The notes under the pieces were generated by a model. That model made no database searches, had not been told where the DNA came from, and was given only the letters and a program-made list of their open reading frames with translations. From positions 60,163,027 through 60,227,026 of the forward strand of contig JAKSZU010000008.1 in assembly GCA_026018925.1 (NCBI GenBank): 64,000 nucleotides of DNA, given 5' to 3'. Position 1 is the first letter of the stretch. The number at the start of each line of letters is the position of its first letter. Below, piece by piece: positions 59,366-64,000 of this stretch. The stretch comes from Tupaia tana. Taxonomy: Eukaryota; Chordata; Mammalia; Scandentia; Tupaiidae. The position numbers and the translations under genes are program-made.

Positions 59366-60139
59366 TTTTCCTCAAGACAAAAAAAAATACACTTTTTTTT
59401 CTTTTTTTATTGTGAATGCATACCCATTGTTACTTTTCTCATCATCTATAAAGTCATCCTAAAAGGGTTCTGAATAAAATCCCAATATGAAAACAAGCCT
59501 GGAAGGTCTAGAGGAACCACTTGCGAGGGGGAAGAAATGCACATGGATCTAAAGGACCAGCCACCCTTTCCCGAAGCTCAGCCTTCTGCTAGGCTTTGAA
59601 ACCCAGTCTGCACTCAACTCCCAAGTATAATTTCTTGAGATCTTTGAGTTTTGCCAAATCATTTTTTACTTGAAAGAACTGGCTTCTTTCATCAGAAACA
59701 TAAAAATGATGCCTCCGAGGAGGCAACCACAGTGGGAGGCACCATGAGGAGTACATGGTTGACTCACCTTGGTTCATCACTCCAGGCCAAGTTGGAAGAC
59801 CATCAGTTCACGTAGGACAGCCCTGCTTCTACTGGTTCTGCAAGTCTGCAGGGGCACACAATATTTTTGTTCAAGAGTCTGAAAGACAGAAGGATTTTTA
59901 AAATTAATTCAGCTCATACATGAAATTCCCTTTTGTGGTGAAAATTGTTCAAGGTGAATTTGTTAAACAAAAATGACCTCCAAAAATGTAAAAAGATTAC
60001 ATTTCTTTAGATTGAAGTATTTTCTAGAAATGAGACTACTAGCTATACAAAACTAGCAATGTAAAATCTTTTTGTAAGATTAACATAGTATGACTTCAAC
60101 TATGTACACTGAAGTCAAACTTACTCTAGGTAAGAGGCT
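59366..60139. other. Intergenic, no recognised feature
   Basis: No repeat or coding signal recognised. Confidence 0.45.
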
Positions 60140-60525
60140 AAGCATGTCACGTGGCTGTCTCTTTAACCTTCACAGCAATCTATGGAGCAGGTATGAGTAA
60201 CTCCACTTTGGAGGTGAAAAATTGAGACTTAGAGAAATTCTTTTTTTTTAAAAAAATACTTGTTATTCTTTATTTTTTAGAAAAAAAAAGAATTATTTTA
60301 TTATTTATTTTAATTTGATGACAGAGAAAAAGAAAGTGAGAAAGGAAGCCACCAGGTCTGGGACTTGAACCACTTGGCCATATGGGAATCCAGTGCCCTT
60401 AACCACCACACCATCTACTGGCCCCAGCTTAAAGAAGTTTGAAAACGTGTCCAAGATCACAAAACTCACAGGTAAAATTACCAGAATTCAAACCCAATCT
60501 AGATCTGTTACTCACATCCAGTTCA
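60140..60525 (-). repeat. MIR split by a short SINE
   Basis: CTTCACAGCAATCTATGGAGCAGG...GGAGGTGAAAAATTGAGACTTAGAG before, and GTCCAAGATCACAAAACTCACAGG after, complete a reversed MIR. CTTAGAGAAATT and CTTAAAGAAGTT flank the insertion as a decayed TSD. Confidence 0.7.
60251..60426 (-). mobile_element. Short SINE variant
   Basis: GAAAGTGAGAAAGGAAGCCACCAGGTCTGGGACTTGAACC and end CCATCTACTGGCCCC. Compact layout as at 21140 and 46120. Confidence 0.82.
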
Positions 60526-61067
60526 AGAAAGAAAACAGTCAGAGTGGACTAGGAACACATGAAAATTAAATGCAATGCGGGTTAGACCCTGGGACAGGAA
60601 AAGGATAGGATTAACTAATGACATCTAATTGCATTTTGTCATTCAGGTAACAGTATTTTATCAATGTCAATTTCTTAGTTTGTGTAATTTTACTACAGTT
60701 ACAGGAAATGTTAACATGAGAAACTGGTGAAAGATACATGGAAACTCTACTATTTTTATAACTTTTCTGTAAGTCTAAAATTACTTGAAAACTAAAATAA
60801 AATAAAAAAAAAGTTCAGTCTGGTTTATTCTAAAACTTCTGTCTCTCATGTACAAAATCTCTGCTTCCCCTTATTTCAACATGCAGCCTTTGACTTCTCC
60901 AGAGTGGAAGCAGGAAGGAGACAAGGTAAGAATTGCAAAAGCACTTACTTGACTGGTTTGGCTATTGCATGGCCTTGATACTTAATCTTGGTGTGACAGG
61001 TTATATCTAAATACTATCATTTTTTCTCATCTTTTTTTTAAGTTTCTTTTGTTCAAAAATCCCCTTT
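60526..61067. other. Intergenic, no recognised feature
   Basis: AT-rich, nothing recognised. Confidence 0.45.
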
Positions 61068-61285
61068 GTTGGGCCAGATGGTGGTGCAACAGTAACATTC
61101 TGTGTTGCCAGATCTGCAAGGGAGAGTTCCCGGTGTGTATCCTGGGGCCTTCCAGTATGTCCCCATGGCACATGTGTGCCGTGATCTGGGCTGGCTGAGG
61201 CTGAGGATGGATCATGGTGCGGGCACCCTGCTGGGCTCCTCTCTTTCTCTCCATTTGTCTGTCTTTAATGTAAAGGGTACATTAA
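61068..61285 (+). mobile_element. SINE of the second family
   Basis: GGGCCAGATGGTGGTGCAAC head, GCCGTGATCTGGGCTGGCTGAGG body, CTCTCTTTCTCTCC end. Related copies at 17041 (-) and 32600 (+). Confidence 0.75.
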
Positions 61286-63028
61286 AAAATGTATTAGATG
61301 GGGAACTCATTTTTGGACATGCCTGGATATGGGGATGTAACCATTTATGTCCAGCAACTATACCTGAGAGTTCATCTCTCTCTCTAGCCTCTTCCAGCTG
61401 ATGTGGACTTGCTTGCTCCTGGCAGAAAACGAGCACTCCTGGAGGGCTCATTTCCAAGATAGCTCATTGCAAGCTCTTGTCTTTTTGTCTGGAAAATAAC
61501 CACTTTGCTGCCCCATTCCAAGGTGAAAGACCACCAAAAAGACATCATGATTATGTCCAGAGGCCAATCCCAAAATAACAAAGAGTGTCGCTGACTTATC
61601 CATCTCATTTCTGACACATTAAAAAGACACATTTAAAAGCTAGTAAGAGGTAGTAGAGGTAATTAATTGAAACATATTTATGAAAAATTCAATTGATAGG
61701 CTTTTAGTGTACTGCTATTTTCAATGTCTTATTTTAGTAAGCATAGAGAATATGTATCTAGTCCTAGTTCCTCTTATTCATGTTTCTGGTTTTGTGCATG
61801 ACGCTTCTCAGGGGGATTTTGGCAGACATGTGGCCAAAGACCCTGCTGCTCCTTGTGTTTCTGCTCCTTGGAATCCTGGTCACCCTCAAAGGCTCTGCAC
61901 CCCTCCAGGAAGCATGTCTGCCCCTTGCTGTTTCTCATGCTGAGAACTCATGTTTGATGTGTTAATGTGACCTCAAGGATCCTTTGGAAATTTTTAACCA
62001 CCTTTTAAAAATGTAAAACTAACTTAATATGAAAACATTATTTTTTAAAGGAAGAATGTACAAATATTTCCAAGATCCAATATAAAGATGTTCATTTTTA
62101 TATATTCAGTATTAGTCTGTGTCCAAAAGCAATTATATTGTTATATGGTTATAAACATTAATGTAGAAGTAATTTTATGGTCTCTTTTTAATTTGATTTA
62201 GAAAAGCATAAACATTTTCCATGTACTACCTAGACTTCATAATTAAAATTTTTAAAAGCTATATGATATTCCATCTAGTGGATATAGCATAATGCATGAA
62301 GCCATAGTCTCAGTACTGTCCATGTAGGTAGCTTTATTTTTTTATCGTGAATTATTCTGCGATAAAATTGGCCATTGGTGGACCACTTTCATTCTTTTCA
62401 GTGAGTTCTTCAGGATATATTTCCTTCTTCCCATACACGTCTAGGATATTGATCCTTGAATAAATTCTGCTTACTTGATGATTGGTTGATTCATTCATGA
62501 AACACAAAGAGTACATCCTATTTGGTGGAGTGATTGGACATACAAAGATGTAATGTAAGACCTGCGAGAAACTTTGAAGACAGTGGGAAAGACAGACTCA
62601 GAAGAGATCATCACCTTATAGGTGACTTTTGTGATTAAAAAAAAAAAAGAAGCAATATATATTTTGTAAAAGAAACACCAAGTGGGAGTGGCACCTAACT
62701 GAGAGCGGAAACTTCCTGAAAGACCAGAATACTAAAAGTAGAAGACAAAAGGTAACAGAGGTAGAAGATACAGAAAAATAAGAAAAGGCTTTCTCGGCAG
62801 AAGGAACAATGTGAAGAAAGGGCCATGTAAAACACGTTTGGTAAGTCGGGGGACAGGGGCTAAAGAATAAATGGAGAAACACAGCGGAAGATGGGGTTGT
62901 AAAAGAAATCATTGGGAAGGTCATGGGGGAAAGGAACTTGGAATCCTGTAGAGCTGCACTGTCTGTGCAGTGTCTCTGGCCATGTCTGGTTATTACGTTT
63001 AAATTTAAATTACTTAAAAATAATTCAG
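61286..63028. other. Intergenic, no recognised gene
   Basis: AT-rich apart from 61780-61960. The block at 62104-62160 recurs at 63361-63417. The minus-strand open frame 62616-63038 shows no domain. Confidence 0.5.
62104..62160 (+). repeat. 57-bp block duplicated at 63361
   Basis: Matches 63361-63417 with a single mismatch (CCAAAAGC versus CCAGAAGC). Confidence 0.95.
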
Positions 63029-63290
63029 GAGTCAGCATGTGGCATCATTGTTGAGGCACTGTATTCCCATGTGGCCGACCACGGTTCAAGTCCTGGACCC
63101 AGTGGCTTGAAACTCATGCCAGGCGTGTATGTGTGTGCATGCCCAAAATCCTGAGAGAAGAATGGATGAGAAGCGATTGTGGTGTGGCTATCCCCTCTGG
63201 GAGGTGATTTCTCACTTTCTGCCTCTCTGTCTCTGTCTCTCTGGTGAGCACATGCATCCTATAGCAAAAATATCTCTCTCAAAAACAAAA
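63029..63290 (+). mobile_element. SINE, full length
   Basis: GGAGTCAGCATGTGGCATCATTG, B box GGTTCAAGTCC, tail CATCCTATAGCAAAAATATCTCTCTC. Confidence 0.9.
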
Positions 63291-63360
63291 AGCCAATACT
63301 TCTTTGTAGTTGCCTGTATACCAGACTGAAAAATATGTTCCATTTTAGTTTTGCACATGA

Positions 63361-63450
63361 ATTCAGTATTAGTCTGTGTCCAGAAGCAATTATATTGTTA
63401 TATGGTTATAAACATTATAGCAAAAAAAAAAAAAAAAAAAAAAAACTCTC
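63361..63450 (+). repeat. Duplicate of 62104-62160 joined to a SINE-type tail
   Basis: The 57-bp block is followed at once by TAGC, about 23 A and CTCTC, the wording of the main SINE tail. No SINE body is present. Confidence 0.8.
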
Positions 63451-63607
63451 AAATCAATCAGTCAATAAATAAACAGTTCAAATTTCAGGTTCTCATCTAT
63501 ACTTGCCAAATTTCAAGAGTTTATTGGCCATATTTACCAGCATGTACATTACAGAAAATTTAAAACACTCTAGAAAGTTCTATTGGGCAGAATTGCTATG
63601 AATGACT

Positions 63608-63849
63608 TTTGTTGTTGTTGTTTTGTTTTGTTTGCAGTAGGGTACATGTGCTCACCAGAGAGAGAGAGATTGAGAGGGAAAGTGAGAAATCACACCCACC
63701 GAAGAGATGGCCACACTGCAATTTCTTCTTCCCTGTTCTCCTGGGATTTTAGGCATTCACACACACATACCTGGTATGATATTCAAGCTGCCAGGACTGG
63801 GACTCAAACCAAGGTCAGCACCTTAACCACCCCACCACCTGCTGGCCTC
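63608..63849 (-). mobile_element. SINE, diverged
   Basis: GTTGTTGTTGTTTTGTTTTG tail, GCAGTAGGGTACATGTGCTCACC, end CCACCACCTGCTGGCCTC. Confidence 0.85.
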
Positions 63850-63942
63850 AAGGAGAGTTTTATGTAAAAGTCCTGTTTTAATTTTCTTGTATTGAGTAAT
63901 ACAAAAAAAAAAAAAAGATTAAGTTTAAAAATGCAAATATTT

Positions 63943-64000
63943 TGGGCCAGCAGGTGGTATAGTGGTTAAGGCACTGAATTCCCAAGTGGCGAACGCTAGT
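63943..64000 (+). mobile_element. SINE, cut by window end
   Basis: GGGCCAGCAGGTGGTATAGTGG head, running off the window. Confidence 0.85.

Noticed and set aside
62616-63038. 140-codon minus-strand open frame
   Set aside because: Low-complexity hydrophobic sequence from AG-rich DNA. It overlaps the SINE start and has no recognisable domain.

Overview
This window is mammalian nuclear DNA. It carries the 3' end of ZFPM2 (FOG2, Friend of GATA 2) on the + strand, followed by about 57 kb in which I find no further protein-coding gene. Two coding exons are present: 399-623 and the large terminal exon 3389-5880. They join in phase 1 and together encode about the last 905 residues of a protein that is about 1151 residues long in human. 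They carry all eight zinc fingers, the PIDLSKK CtBP-binding motif and the native stop codon. A 3' UTR of about 1 kb follows.

The rest is intronic or intergenic sequence dominated by retroposons. About 50 copies or fragments belong to tRNA-derived SINEs. The main type is about 250-280 bp. Its head begins GGGACCAGCAGTTAGCG and has recognisable pol III A and B boxes. Its body is CT/GA-rich, and its tail reads CCTATAGCAAAAACCTCTCC followed by A. Many copies have clear target-site duplications (TSDs). No Alu, B1, ERE, VES or AfroSINE-like copies were recognised. As I recall them, the tRNA-derived CYN SINEs of colugos (Dermoptera) look like this, so a colugo is my best guess. That is an inference, not a database result.

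Older layers are typical of placental mammals: MIR, L2, MER5-type hAT elements, MLT1-type LTRs, an old L1 3' region at 18.2-19.6 kb, and a 5'-truncated L1 on the minus strand at 46.5-47.3 kb with an 11-bp TSD. Two kinds of short mariner-like inverted-repeat elements occur, one about 125 bp and one about 70-78 bp.

Layout: 1-398 intron; 399-623 exon; 624-3388 last intron, with a mariner-like element, a MIR and two SINEs; 3389-5880 terminal exon; 5881 to about 6915 3' UTR; then intergenic sequence with SINE-dense stretches (9.6-26.4, 36.8-46.3, 50-55.9 and 58.9-64 kb) and SINE-poor stretches (26.5-32.0, 33.4-36.8 and 55.9-59.0 kb).

I found no convincing new biological system. The most unusual items are the perfect 26-bp hairpin at 42-97, the MADE1-sized palindromic elements, a SINE insertion without a poly(A) tail but with a TSD, a serial SINE insertion that reused one target site, and a 57-bp duplicated block ending in a SINE-type tail.
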